DNA of 64,000 bases, from positions 1 through 64,000 of the forward strand of contig JAHHHZ010000028.1 of NCBI GenBank assembly GCA_019359095.1. Direction: 5' to 3'. The DNA is from Pleurocapsa minor HA4230-MV1. GTDB lineage: Bacteria > Cyanobacteriota > Cyanobacteriia > Cyanobacteriales > Xenococcaceae. Made by a program: the position numbers and the translations under genes. The notes under the pieces were generated by a model. That model was not told the DNA's origin. It made no database searches and saw only the letters and a list, made by a program, of their open reading frames with translations. Positions 45,541-55,001 of this stretch are shown one piece after another (the first letter of the stretch is position 1; every line of letters begins with the position of its first letter).

Positions 45541-46137
45541 TCACCGTCCCGCATATCGTTGTTCTGCCCAAGGTTCGCCTCGCATATGGTAGCCATTTCG
45601 TTCCCAAAATCCTGCTTCATCGTGGTCTAGAAACTCAATCCCGTTAATCCACTTGGCACTTTTCCAGGCGTAGAGATGAGGCACAACCGAGCGTAAAAGA
45701 CCACCATGATCGGCAGGTAAAGGTTCGCCGTTTAGAGTATGAGCCAAAAAGTTTTCTGGTCGAGCAAAGTCTTCTAAACTTAAGTTGGTCGTATAGCCAC
45801 CGTAACAATGTTGTAGAACATGAGTCGCCTTGGGGTCTATCTCCAGCGTATTAAATAAGTCAGTAATTTTAACTCCTATCCAGGTAACGTCTAGCTTCGA
45901 CCAGCGAGTTACACAGTGAAAATCGGCGGTAAATTCTTGCTGGGGCAAGTTCATCAAATCTGACCAGTCAAAAGATTTATCTTTTACTAGTCCCCATACT
46001 TTAAGTAGCCACTGCTCCTGACTCACCTGGGGAGTTTCGCCATAGGAAAGCACAGGAAAACCCTTGGCTAAATATTGACCAGGAGGAACGCGATCGCTTT
46101 GAGCGGGTTCTGGTTTCTCAAAAAATTTTCTCGGCAT
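45541..46137 (-). CDS. Sulfite-oxidase-like molybdopterin oxidoreductase
   Basis: The protein is 198 aa and consists of the Moco-binding fold alone, without heme or dimerisation domains. Cys75 in FHCVTRWS is the expected molybdenum ligand, and HGGLLRSVVPHLYAWKSAKW matches the family loop. There is no signal peptide, so it is likely cytoplasmic, unlike MsrP/YedY. The substrate is unknown. Confidence 0.87.
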   Translation of the reverse strand: MPRKFFEKPEPAQSDRVPPGQYLAKGFPVLSYGETPQVSQEQWLLKVWGLVKDKSFDWSDLMNLPQQEFTADFHCVTRWSKLDVTWIGVKITDLFNTLEIDPKATHVLQHCYGGYTTNLSLEDFARPENFLAHTLNGEPLPADHGGLLRSVVPHLYAWKSAKWINGIEFLDHDEAGFWERNGYHMRGEPWAEQRYAGR

Positions 46138-46475
46138 AACTTATAATCATCGACATTAAAAACAAAGAGGAGTATTTAATACTCTTAGATTAACAATAGC
46201 TGTACCTCTACTGTGAATTAAACTTTAAAATGGCTTGATTAAAAATTGTTTTGCGGAATTTGATTTTTTGAATAGCTAACTCAGCAGTTATAGCCATCGA
46301 ACAATAGATTAAGACATCTCCTAGTCCCTTTGCGTCTTTGCGCCTTTGCGCGAGATAAAGTTTTTATTGTCCTAACCTTTACTTCGACTGCTATACCAAA
46401 ATCTAGCTTGAGAAGGATAGTAAAAGTGAAACCAAATTGTTTAAATAATTCATAGTAATTAATATTGGGAAAACT
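46138..46475. other. Spacer with TTTGCG repeats
   Basis: Between two divergent genes. Three tandem-like TTTGCG(T/C)C units at about 46329-46351 form a short repeat also known from spacers of other cyanobacteria. No gene is evident. Confidence 0.5.
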
Positions 46476-47414
46476 ATGGCTACAGGAATGATGGTCGAGG
46501 GAAAATGGACTAACGAAGAGTACAAACAAGATCGATCAGGACGTTTCCTTCGTAATCCGACTACCTTCCGCAATCACATTACTGCTGATGGATCGAGTGG
46601 TTTTCCTGCTGTTGCCAATCGCTATCATCTTTATGTCTCCTATGCCTGTCCTTGGGCGCATCGCACTTTAATTATGCTTCAGTTGAAAGGGTTAACTGAG
46701 GCAATAAGCATTTCCGTAGTCGATCCCCTGATGGCGGAAGATGGTTGGTCATTTTCCGACTTTCCTGGAACAGTTCCCGATACGGTTAATCATGCTCGGT
46801 ATTTAAGGGAAGTATATGCGATCGCCGATGCTAAATATACTGGTAGGGTGACAGTACCAATTTTATGGGATAAGCAAACTGCATCTATTGTTAACAATGA
46901 GTCTCGCGAAATTATTCGCATGTTTGATACCCAGTTTGGAGACATAGCTCAAAACCAAATCAATCTATATCCCGAGCAATTGCAAGAGAAAATAGATCGG
47001 GCGATCGACGATATCTACGATCCCATTAATAATGGAGTCTATAAAGCTGGATTTGCCAAATCCCAAGAGGCTTATGAAGAGTCGGTCAAAAAGTTATTTG
47101 TCGCTTTAGATTACTGGGAAGAAATCCTAGCAAAACAAGATTATTTGTGTGGAGACAGTTTAACCGAAGCAGATATTTGTCTGTTTACTACCCTCTTTCG
47201 TTTTGATGCAGTTTATTATGTACATTTCAAGTGCAATCTGCGTCACATTTGGGACTATCCGAATTTGTGGAATTATGTCAAGAAAATTTATCAGCATCCT
47301 GAAGTGAAAGCTACCTGCAATCTTGAACATATCAAGCTGCATTATTATCAAAGCCATCCCCACATTAATCCTAGTGGTATAGTTCCCTACGGGCCAGCGA
47401 TCGAGTTTACTTAA
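46476..47414 (+). CDS. Glutathionyl-hydroquinone reductase (GST xi class)
   Basis: The protein is 312 aa. The catalytic Cys58 is in VSYACPWAHRTLIMLQLKGL, the signature of this class (YqjG/PcpF/ECM4). A thioredoxin-like N-terminal domain is followed by an all-helical domain with the hallmarks GDSLTEADICLFTTLFRFDAVY and HFKCNLRHIWDYPNLWNY. These enzymes remove glutathione from glutathionyl-hydroquinones. Stand-alone gene. Confidence 0.92.
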   Translation: MATGMMVEGKWTNEEYKQDRSGRFLRNPTTFRNHITADGSSGFPAVANRYHLYVSYACPWAHRTLIMLQLKGLTEAISISVVDPLMAEDGWSFSDFPGTVPDTVNHARYLREVYAIADAKYTGRVTVPILWDKQTASIVNNESREIIRMFDTQFGDIAQNQINLYPEQLQEKIDRAIDDIYDPINNGVYKAGFAKSQEAYEESVKKLFVALDYWEEILAKQDYLCGDSLTEADICLFTTLFRFDAVYYVHFKCNLRHIWDYPNLWNYVKKIYQHPEVKATCNLEHIKLHYYQSHPHINPSGIVPYGPAIEFT

Positions 47415-47531
47415 CAAATCTCTATTTATGCCAGGTTAAGCATAAAATTGCCATAAAAATTGAGTGCGAATCTACAAGGAAACACACCCATTATTTTATC
47501 GATTTACCTGTCAACGTTGGCACAGCAAAAT

Positions 47532-47708
47532 CTATTCTTCGTTATCCTCTTCATCATCTTGAGGATAGACAAAACTATTGGAACGTCCAGATAAAACTGA
47601 TTTGCCTAAAGACAAAGCTTTTTGAGCTTCTACTGCTGCTTTACGCTTCCAAACCGCTTTACGACTATCACGTTTCGATTTAGAAGTTTTCTTCTTGGGA
47701 ACTGCCAT
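47532..47708 (-). CDS. rpmF: 50S ribosomal protein L32
   Basis: This short frame encodes 58 aa starting [18 protein letters not shown] and ending in an acidic tail DDEEDNEE. The N-terminus with [14 protein letters not shown] is the signature of L32. The four zinc-binding Cys of some L32 forms are absent, as usual in cyanobacteria and plastids. It is below typical ORF cutoffs and easily missed. It is alone, upstream of a short AT-rich leader. Confidence 0.93.
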   Translation of the reverse strand: MAVPKKKTSKSKRDSRKAVWKRKAAVEAQKALSLGKSVLSGRSNSFVYPQDDEEDNEE

Positions 47709-47775
47709 AATTATTACTTAATTTAATTAATTTAGAAAGACAACCTTACTATTGTAATGGTTCTGTTCCAAAAAG

Positions 47776-48552
47776 CTAGAGCATTTGACCAGGAAATAAG
47801 CTCATTGCTCCAACAAACTGGGTTTCATCAGCTTCAGTCGAGTCTAAAAACTTTTGGTTAACAATCTCTCTAAACTCTTCTAAGTCTGTTCTCCAGTAAT
47901 TCAGAAAGTTAGTCATCTGAGTTATCTTACTAGATTGTGCTTGGTTTAAATTCACGTTGTAATTAAAGTTACCTGAAAATAAAACCGCTGCTATGGGAGT
48001 TTCTTGGGGTTTCTGTAATTTCGCCTCAGAAATACTAATCGTCATTTGGCATCTTTCCAGTTGATACATCAGATTGATCCCAGCCTGTAGGGGGGCGTTG
48101 CCAATATATTTCCAGCCACCTGAACCAAGCAAAGATTCAGTGATATATTGACGCACTGCTTGAGGGGCATTAGGAAAAGGAAGCAATATTTTGGGACTAA
48201 AGCTTAAGCCCATATATTCAGCATGAGGCAATTTCTCCAGGTATTTTTCTGCCACCCGATTAATTGTTATGTCCTGCCACTGTTTGTTATGAAGAGATTC
48301 ACTCAGGCTAATCGTGCGCGGTTGAGCAGTAATGCCCACACCGTTAATAAAATTTAATTGAGCAAAATTAGGATTTACTATTGGTGGTTTAGCTAATTCC
48401 CAATCTTGGGGAATAATGCCGCTAAATTTGAGAAAATCTTGACTTATCATTGTTGGAATTAAATCCTGGGCAGCAATGACCAGAGATATTTCTTCAATCG
48501 ATTGAGTCTTGCTTGCTGAATTAACTACGGATGCTATGTCTGCTGTTGTCAT
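47776..48552 (-). CDS. Hypothetical protein, 258 aa
   Basis: This frame begins MTTADIASVVNSASKTQSI. It has no signal or membrane segments. Parts such as EYMGLSFSPKILLPFPNAPQAVRQYITESLL and LNYWRTDLEEFREIVNQKFL look like a folded cytoplasmic protein. I do not recognise a family with confidence. The ATG is followed by rpmF downstream in the same direction after a 67-base gap. Confidence 0.72.
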   Translation of the reverse strand: MTTADIASVVNSASKTQSIEEISLVIAAQDLIPTMISQDFLKFSGIIPQDWELAKPPIVNPNFAQLNFINGVGITAQPRTISLSESLHNKQWQDITINRVAEKYLEKLPHAEYMGLSFSPKILLPFPNAPQAVRQYITESLLGSGGWKYIGNAPLQAGINLMYQLERCQMTISISEAKLQKPQETPIAAVLFSGNFNYNVNLNQAQSSKITQMTNFLNYWRTDLEEFREIVNQKFLDSTEADETQFVGAMSLFPGQML

Positions 48553-48771
48553 GAGGATTTAGTCAGCCAAAACTGCCAATTAAGTTGTACAGTCATTTCC
48601 TGGCGAAACTATCTAATAACAATGTAAATCTTAATCAAATGATTTAATCGAAAGTTCAGGAGAATGACTATAAATTAATTTGCCCAAAAGAGCAGCAAAA
48701 TACACCACCAGCTCAGATCGCCTTAGCTGACTTTGGCACTACCTCAAAATTAGCTACTTTCTAGCTGATAC

Positions 48772-50136
48772 TTAGTTAGTCTTTAACTGGTTTGGTTTAG
48801 CCTGGCTATTACTCAAAGGCTCTGGTGTACCTTCAGTCTTAATTGATTCCTGTTTGAGTGTTGCCACTGCTTTGGCGTATTGAGGATCGGCTGGCGTTGC
48901 CACTAAAGCTGGATTCGTGCTGAGATTAATTTGATCTTGACGGCTTAAGTCAACCCTAATATCGGGTGCAATCCCTTTTTTGTTGATATCAACCCCGCTA
49001 GGTGGATAATAATGAGCGATCGTTACCGCTAAACCTGAGCCATCAGAGAGGGAGTGAACTGATTGCACAGTTCCTTTTCCATAGGTACGACTGCCAACTA
49101 CTTTCGCTCGATTATTCTCTTTTAACGCCCCTGTTAGAATCTCACTGGCACTAGCAGAATAGCCATCAACCAAAACTACCAAGGGTAAGTCGGTTAACGC
49201 CTGACCATTAGCGGAAAATTGTTCATTGCCCCCTTTGCGGTCAATGGTAGAAACGATCGCTCCTTGAGACATCCACATCCGCGCAATTTCGACACCCGAG
49301 AACAATAAACCCCCTGGATTGCCCCGTAGGTCTAAGATAAAGCCAGAAGCGTCTTTTTTGCTGAGATCGGCGATCGCTTTTTGCATTTGTTCGGCAGCAT
49401 GGGAGCTAAATTCATCTAGCTTGATATATCCCACTTTAGAGCCTTGCTCTTGATTAAGGGTATAGCTTACCGAAGGTAACTCAATTTGCGCTCTGGCGAT
49501 CGCTACTTCAAATTCAGGTTTGTTTTCACGGGCGATTTTCAGCTTAACTTTTGTACCCAGTTCTCCTTTAATTTGCGCCGAAGCCTGTTCTAAGGTCATT
49601 GACTCGGTGGGTTTACCATCAATACTGACAATATGATCTCCCGCCTTTAATCCCGCTTCGATTGCGGGAGAATTAGGAATTGGCTCAATTACCGTAAGTT
49701 TCTTGGTTTTTTGACTAATTCCTAGCTGAATGCCGATCCCTGATAGCTCTCCTGAAGTTTGACTAGTTAAATCTGCATATTCTTGTGGATCGAGAAATCT
49801 AGTATAGGGGTCTCCTAAACTTTCCAGAGATTTGCGAATTGCTTGATAGGCAGATTTTTGATCGGTGTAGTTTGCCTTGAGTAATTCTTGTCGCTTCACC
49901 TGCCAATCAGTGTGATTAAAATCAGGATCGACAAACTCCCCGCTAACAATTTGCCAAACCTCATCGACAACATTTTTCGGGCTATCTTCTAGGGTTGCTG
50001 AAGCGGGGGAAGTACTTTGAGAAAACATTGTGGATGTGAGCGCCATTGCTGTCAAAAGCTTAATCGTTCCTGAGAAGTAGTTTTTGACATTGAGTAATTG
50101 AGAAATAGCACTAAAACGTCCAGAAGAATAATTCAT
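48772..50136 (-). CDS. Carboxyl-terminal processing protease (S41 family)
   Basis: CtpA-type proteases of cyanobacteria act in the lumen or periplasm; CtpA matures the D1 protein of photosystem II. From the ATG at 50136 the protein is 454 aa. It has a signal segment ending near SPASA, an N-terminal helical part, a PDZ domain (about 130-215, SGIGIQLGISQ to AGDHIVSIDGKP) and the S41 core with the catalytic Ser in GYSASASEIL and Lys in RTYGKGTVQ. Which of the CtpA, CtpB and CtpC paralogues it is cannot be told. Confidence 0.93.
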   Translation of the reverse strand: MNYSSGRFSAISQLLNVKNYFSGTIKLLTAMALTSTMFSQSTSPASATLEDSPKNVVDEVWQIVSGEFVDPDFNHTDWQVKRQELLKANYTDQKSAYQAIRKSLESLGDPYTRFLDPQEYADLTSQTSGELSGIGIQLGISQKTKKLTVIEPIPNSPAIEAGLKAGDHIVSIDGKPTESMTLEQASAQIKGELGTKVKLKIARENKPEFEVAIARAQIELPSVSYTLNQEQGSKVGYIKLDEFSSHAAEQMQKAIADLSKKDASGFILDLRGNPGGLLFSGVEIARMWMSQGAIVSTIDRKGGNEQFSANGQALTDLPLVVLVDGYSASASEILTGALKENNRAKVVGSRTYGKGTVQSVHSLSDGSGLAVTIAHYYPPSGVDINKKGIAPDIRVDLSRQDQINLSTNPALVATPADPQYAKAVATLKQESIKTEGTPEPLSNSQAKPNQLKTN

Positions 50137-50435
50137 GAGCAATAGTTATAAAAGGTAATTACAGTGAAACCGCTAGAAATAGATGAGGTAGATATTTCAC
50201 GAGCAAGCTAGACAATTGATGACAATTTGGTTTTTACTTAGATTTTTACTTATTTTAAAAGTAATTCTAGTAATAGGGGGGAAATTTGCTAAAAATAAGA
50301 TTAATAATTAGTCAGGGTTTGCCAAACCAGTTCGTTAGCGACTTTAGATCGATCTTCATAGTACAAAAGTCTATCTCTTCTATTATGTATAATATTTTGC
50401 GGTTATAACCGACTTAAACCTGTAGTACATTATCC

Positions 50436-50885
50436 TTAACATTGAATTGTTGAAGCGATAAAATCGAGCATGATTTGACGATGAACATCTCCCAAGGGTT
50501 TATTAGCGATCGCTTTAGGGGAATAGGCAAATCCCTGATGAATCTCTTCTGGAGTCAATAACTTAAGATCCCAGCCTTCATTCAGGACTAATTCTGACAC
50601 GGGGATTGTCAAGGGACAAGAAAATATATGGCGAATATAGTTACCTATCTGATTAGAACAAAACTTAGTTAAAACGGGAGCGGAATAATTAATTTCTTCT
50701 ATTAATTCTCTTTTGAGGGCAATTTCTGGTTCTTCGCCTGGTTCGATATGACCACCAAAAAAACCCCAAACTCCTGGATAAGCAATGGTAGGAATATCAT
50801 CGCGCAACTGCATTAGATATTTACCATCTTGATAAATAATTGCGATTGCCACGGAGATTAACTGAGTTTGGGAAACATAATTCAT
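50436..50885 (-). CDS. Nudix hydrolase
   Basis: The protein is 149 aa with the Nudix box GHIEPGEEPEIALKRELIEEI, matching Gx5Ex7REUxEE, at about residues 44-65. It starts MNYVSQTQLISVAIAII. The substrate (a nucleoside diphosphate linked to X) cannot be told from the sequence. It lies between a protease gene and an OB-fold lipoprotein on the same strand, with gaps that suggest separate transcripts. Confidence 0.9.
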   Translation of the reverse strand: MNYVSQTQLISVAIAIIYQDGKYLMQLRDDIPTIAYPGVWGFFGGHIEPGEEPEIALKRELIEEINYSAPVLTKFCSNQIGNYIRHIFSCPLTIPVSELVLNEGWDLKLLTPEEIHQGFAYSPKAIANKPLGDVHRQIMLDFIASTIQC

Positions 50886-50979
50886 AAAATTTAGCTAATT
50901 TTTCTCTTTAATTTAGTTAATTTAGCAACACAGAGGGCAACTTTACTTTATGGTTAGTTTAAAAGTGCGTTCTCATAAT

Positions 50980-51354
50980 TTATTCTGGAATAGAAGACAA
51001 TCGCTCTAGCTCAACTAGATAAAAGTCACCTAATTCTTGTTCAGCTATGGGTAAGCTTTGATACTCAACCTTGCCTTTAATGTTAATCTGTTGATTTGAC
51101 TGAGGAATTTGAGTTGTCACCACCCAAATTTTTCCCGTAGCGTCTTCAATTTGATAGGCTGCATTGCCTAAAAACGGAGCTAGACGAACTACTTTTCCCG
51201 TCAGATAAACCGTTTTACCAACTTTTTCAGGTGATTCTTTGATCGTAATTACAGGAGTTCGACAACCGACTAAGCTTGCTAGCAATGTAACCCCAAGGCT
51301 AATTTGCTTGAGTCTGACGAAAAACGATCTAAACCTTGAGTGAGAAATTAACAT
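50980..51354 (-). CDS. OB-fold lipoprotein
   Basis: The protein is 124 aa, with a signal peptide ending in the lipobox LASLVGC. The mature part (TVYLTGKVVRLAPFLGNAAYQIEDATGKIWVV and INIKGKVEYQSL) has the strand pattern and GxV...D-G-T/K signatures of a small OB fold, like YgiW/BOF or nucleic acid-binding OB proteins. It is likely an exported, membrane-tethered protein of unknown ligand. Divergent from folD. Confidence 0.78.
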   Translation of the reverse strand: MLISHSRFRSFFVRLKQISLGVTLLASLVGCRTPVITIKESPEKVGKTVYLTGKVVRLAPFLGNAAYQIEDATGKIWVVTTQIPQSNQQINIKGKVEYQSLPIAEQELGDFYLVELERLSSIPE

Positions 51355-51416
51355 GAGTTATTTGTCTACCAGCGATCGACCTCCAGCTTAACTTTTTTGA
51401 ATTATTAAAATTACCT

Positions 51417-52286
51417 ATGTCTGCTGCCAACCCTTGTCTACTCGACGGTAAAGCCTTAGCCCAAAAAATTCAGCTAGAGCTAAAAGAGCAAATAACTCAG
51501 CTAGAGCCAAATATTAATCGTCCCCCTGGACTAGCGGTATTAATGGTGGGAAATAACCCTGCCAGCGCCGTCTACGTCCGCAATAAAGAAAAAGCTTGTC
51601 AAAAGGTAGGAATTGCTTCATTGGGAGAGCATTTTCCTGAAAATGTAACTCAACAGGAATTAGAACAGGCGATCGCACGCTTAAACCAAGACGATCGCGT
51701 AGACGGTATTTTGGTTCAATTGCCCTTACCTTCTCACTTAGATTCGATCTCTCTACTCCACTGTATCGATCCTGATAAAGATGCCGATGGTTTGCATCCT
51801 GTTAATTTGGGTAAGCTAGTCCGTGGGGAAACTGGCTTGCGTAGCTGCACTCCTGCTGGAGTAATGAGGCTTTTACATGAATATAATTTACCCCTAGAAG
51901 GCAAGAAGGCTGTGGTGATTGGGAGGAGTATTTTAGTCGGCAAACCGATCGCCTTAATGTTGTTAGAGCAAAATGCTACTGTAACTATGGCTCATTCTCG
52001 TACTCCAGATCTTGGTGCAGTCTGTCGAACAGCAGATATTATTGTCGCTGCCGTCGGTAAACCAGAAATGATTACTCAGGAGATGGTTAAACCAGAGGCA
52101 ATTGTCGTTGATGTAGGAATCAACCGAGTGGATCTGGCGCAGGGAAAATCAAAGTTAGTCGGCGATGTGGCTTTTGAATCTGTATCACAAGTAGCTAGTT
52201 ATATTACCCCCGTACCTGGAGGAATTGGCCCGATGACGGTAGCCATGTTATTGAGTAACACGGTAGAAAGTTATGCTCACAAATGA
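51417..52286 (+). CDS. folD: Bifunctional methylene-THF dehydrogenase/cyclohydrolase FolD
   Basis: FolD interconverts 5,10-methylene-, methenyl- and 10-formyl-tetrahydrofolate using NADP. The protein is 289 aa, normal length. It shows [18 protein letters not shown] (catalytic Lys), [13 protein letters not shown], the NADP site [18 protein letters not shown], and [18 protein letters not shown]. The start [15 protein letters not shown] is as in other cyanobacteria. It is followed directly by insertion sequences. Confidence 0.96.
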   Translation: MSAANPCLLDGKALAQKIQLELKEQITQLEPNINRPPGLAVLMVGNNPASAVYVRNKEKACQKVGIASLGEHFPENVTQQELEQAIARLNQDDRVDGILVQLPLPSHLDSISLLHCIDPDKDADGLHPVNLGKLVRGETGLRSCTPAGVMRLLHEYNLPLEGKKAVVIGRSILVGKPIALMLLEQNATVTMAHSRTPDLGAVCRTADIIVAAVGKPEMITQEMVKPEAIVVDVGINRVDLAQGKSKLVGDVAFESVSQVASYITPVPGGIGPMTVAMLLSNTVESYAHK

Positions 52287-53040
52287 TTACTAATTATTGA
52301 TTACTGATCTCACGGGGTGACAAGGTACTGGAATGGAAGATGAACAGTAGGATATAGCAGTGAGATGGTAAGAAAAAGGGAGCAAACTAGTTGAGAATAC
52401 TCCCTAATCAAAAATGTTGCCAGAATTTTATCACAAATGTATTTCACAGTTATTAACTCCAAGACAATATGCAACTTTGAGAATAATCGTACTAATCTTA
52501 CAAAGCTATAGAACAATTCAAATAGAAAAACTAGCTTCCATCCTACCTATTCCAATCAAATATGAAAGTCGTCGCCGTCACATTCAAAGATTTTTAGTTC
52601 TACCACAGTTAACAACTGGATGTATCTGGTTTCCCATTATCAAAAAATGGTTAAAAATCAATCAAAGCAGCAAGAAAATTTGCTATCTGGCGATCGATAG
52701 AACAAGATGGCAAGAAAGAAATTTATTTGTAGTCAGCTTAATCAAAAATAAGAGAGCCATCCCTTTAAATTGGATATTACTTCCTAAGCTCGGCAATAGT
52801 AATCTTGCCGAGCAAAAAAGATTGCTTAAATCAGTCTTGAGATTATTAAAGGGATACCAAGTAATAGTAATTGGAGACCGAGAATTTGGTAATATTAATT
52901 TAGCAAATTGGCTATCAAAGCAAAACTGTCAATACGTTTTAAGAACTAAAAGTAATAAATATATTCAACTAGCAACAGGAGCAGCACAGCAGATATTATC
53001 TCTAAGATTAAAACCAGGTAAATCATTTTATTTAAAACAA

Positions 53041-54059
53041 CGTGAGTTCGACAGAATTAAAAGATAGCTGATGGCAAAGCAGGCAATCCTTTAGGCTTCA
53101 AATCAAGAGAAGGTTTTTTCGGCAAATAAGTATATGCAATCAAGCCAGAGAAAAGATTAACCATAAAATTCCAAACACTTCTATGTCTTGAATGTTCGAT
53201 TTGAGAAATGTTTTTCAATTGATCGTTTACAGTTTCAATCAAAGAGCGTTTTCGTAACAGAATTTTGTCCATCAACTTGACTAGCTGTTGTTTCATATTT
53301 TTCTTACGTCTGGTAATAAGCTGTAATCCTTGCTTATAGAGCTGTTCAAAAAGAGATTGAGAAATGTAACCTCGATCTCCAAACAATTTGCCAACTAGAT
53401 CTTGAGTCATGTCTGGTACTGGTTTACGATCATCTACATTTCCAGGGGTCAATTTGAAAGCCAAGAGTTCACCCCGATCATTGATAATTAAATGGAGCTT
53501 AAATCCGTAATGCCAAGCTATGGAGTTCTTACTCCACCCGACTAATCCTTCAAAGACTTTGTGAGAGTAGCTACGACAGGGACAACAGACTTCTATTGGA
53601 GTTGAATCGATAAAGCTAATACCTGTAATTTCCCCTTTCCTAGTTTGTAGAAAACAGCACAGTAACATCATCGACCAGGGCATTAACTCGACAAAACGGT
53701 TGTAACTAACTAGTTTTGGGAATGCTTTGTGCCAATGAGGTTTTACCTGTAAGGTGTAAAATTCTTTAAATGTTCTGTAACCACTGCCATGAAAGGCAAT
53801 CACAATCGTCATTACTTCACTTAAACTCATTCGCGAGCGGCATCTTTTTTCGCCAGCGATCGCAGTTAACTGAGGAATGGAATGACAATATTGTTCAAAA
53901 CTGCGATAAAAATCATCTACATCACAAAAAATTTCGGTAAGATCGAGACGAGAATTTAATTCCATGGCTGAGAAAGGACTTGTCCGCATCTGCTGAAATA
54001 CTACTTTTAGCATAAGTCTCAGTCTTTTATTTGCTCCAGAATTTTTCGTCGAACTCACG
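53041..54059. mobile_element. IS982-type insertion sequence, apparently complete
   Basis: The ends carry the inverted repeat CGTGAGTTCGAC (53041-53052 and, inverted, 54048-54059). Nine bases TTAAAACAA flank it on both sides (53032-53040 and 54060-54068), a perfect target duplication. Alternatively the repeat begins one base earlier with a 7-base duplication; the sequence cannot tell. Length is about 1,019 bases, typical for the family. Confidence 0.92.
53057..54013 (-). CDS. IS982-family transposase
   Basis: From the ATG at 54013 (MLKVVFQQMRT) the protein has 318 aa; the frame is open further to a GTG inside the terminal repeat. The DDE residues are visible: Asp in SFIDSTPIEVC, Asp in KLFGDRGYIS and Glu in SLIETVNDQLK. 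The segment IFCDVDDFYRSFEQY is typical of the N-terminus of IS982 transposases. No stop or frameshift interrupts it, so the element may be active. It is antisense to the host transposase gene. Confidence 0.93.
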   Translation of the reverse strand: MLKVVFQQMRTSPFSAMELNSRLDLTEIFCDVDDFYRSFEQYCHSIPQLTAIAGEKRCRSRMSLSEVMTIVIAFHGSGYRTFKEFYTLQVKPHWHKAFPKLVSYNRFVELMPWSMMLLCCFLQTRKGEITGISFIDSTPIEVCCPCRSYSHKVFEGLVGWSKNSIAWHYGFKLHLIINDRGELLAFKLTPGNVDDRKPVPDMTQDLVGKLFGDRGYISQSLFEQLYKQGLQLITRRKKNMKQQLVKLMDKILLRKRSLIETVNDQLKNISQIEHSRHRSVWNFMVNLFSGLIAYTYLPKKPSLDLKPKGLPALPSAIF

Positions 54060-54604
54060 TTAAAACAAGTAAAATTTACTAAGCAACCAAATATGGCTAG
54101 AGTAAATATTGCTGGTTATTGGAGTAGAACAACATCAGATAAAAGAAAAAATGAAGGATGGTATTTAATCAATAATTTGCCCAATTTAGAACAAACAATA
54201 TCTGCTTATAAGAAACGAATGGGCATTGAAGCAATGTTCAAAGATTGTAAGTCGGGTGGTTATAATTTAGAGAAGTGCCAAGGAAAAGATCATCGTTTAT
54301 TATCTCTAATTTTACTAATAGCGATCGCCTACACTTGTGCAATAACAAAAGGAGAAAGAATTGCCTTCCAAGGAGTCAAAGAATATATTTGTCGCTTACA
54401 AGAGAAGGTGAGAAAAAATAAAAGACACAGCAATTTTTGGATAGGTTTATACGGAAGTTTGTGGATTGAAAATTTCCAAATGTGTCATCATTGGCTCGAC
54501 AAGTTAATGATACTGACTCCCAACAAACTACCTTTTTACCGACAGGGGATGAGAGCTAAAAAGCTTATTCTCTCAACTTTTTGAGTGTGTTGTCACCCCC
54601 TGAG

Positions 54605-54704
54605 ATTACTGATTACTGAATCGTTCATTGTTAATTGCTCACTGTGACGTGAGCTTGCGAACTAATCCTTTAGGACTCATTGCTCATTGTTAATTGTTCA
54701 TTGC
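54605..54704. repeat. Repeat-rich spacer right of the insertion sequences
   Basis: It contains GATTACT heptads, a GAGCTTGCGAACTAATCCTTT element (near 54655) like those at 2187 and 43248, and short TCATTG-type repeats. No gene. Confidence 0.55.
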
Positions 54705-54974
54705 TCAAAAGGCTTGAATCCATTCTTTGATTTCATATTCAGTCCAGATGCCGTTTTGCCAATAGGGATCTGATTCAACTAACTGACGGACGGTATCTTG
54801 TGACTCTGCTTCGTAGATGCCAAAGACCTTGGTATTATCTTTAGTTGGGCCAAGAGTAACTAATATTCCCTGTTCTTTCTGACTACTCAAACCAGCTAAA
54901 TGTGCTTGACGATAGGGAGTGCGCTTTTCGAGAGCATTTTCGCAATAGCTACCCCACATAATGTATTTGGACAT
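54705..54974 (-). CDS. YciI-like protein
   Basis: The protein is 89 aa. The sequence KYIMWGSYCENALEKRTPYRQAHLAGLSSQKEQGILVTLGPT and the later SDPYWQNGIWTEYEIKEW have the dimeric ferredoxin-like YciI/YCII pattern, with the H of RQAHLAGL at the putative active site. The biochemical function of this family is not settled. Small single gene before the WD40 gene on the same strand. Confidence 0.83.
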   Translation of the reverse strand: MSKYIMWGSYCENALEKRTPYRQAHLAGLSSQKEQGILVTLGPTKDNTKVFGIYEAESQDTVRQLVESDPYWQNGIWTEYEIKEWIQAF

Positions 54975-55001
54975 TGTTTTACTTGATGAACAACCTTACT
55001 A

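Larger units (their letters stand above)
52414..54584 (+). pseudogene. IS4-family transposase gene split by an IS982-type insertion
   Basis: The first part (52414-53040, 209 codons) starts MLPEFYHKCISQLLTPRQYA and contains the first two acidic residues (LAIDRT, VIGDREF). The second part (54069-54584, 172 codons with stop) contains YKKRMGIEAMFKDCKSGG, the Y-2-R-3-E-6-K signature of the IS4 superfamily. Deleting 53041-54068 joins ...FYLKQ to VKFTKQPNMARV in frame, giving one 380-aa protein. So the gene was intact before the second insertion and is now inactive. Confidence 0.92.
52309..54604. mobile_element. IS4-type insertion sequence, interrupted
   Basis: Terminal inverted repeats CTCACGGGGTGACAA (52309-52323) and, inverted, CTCAGGGGGTGACAA (54590-54604) differ at one position. 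They are flanked by ATTACTGAT on both sides (52300-52308 and 54605-54613), a candidate 9-base target duplication, though the surroundings are heptad-like and could match by chance. Inside are the two halves of one transposase gene and an IS982-type element. Confidence 0.85.

Noticed and set aside
46281-46529. 82-aa minus-strand frame over the TTTGCG repeats
   Set aside because: It runs into the start of the glutathionyl-hydroquinone reductase gene and is partly repeat-derived (RAKAQRRKGTRR), a common artefact of this repeat.
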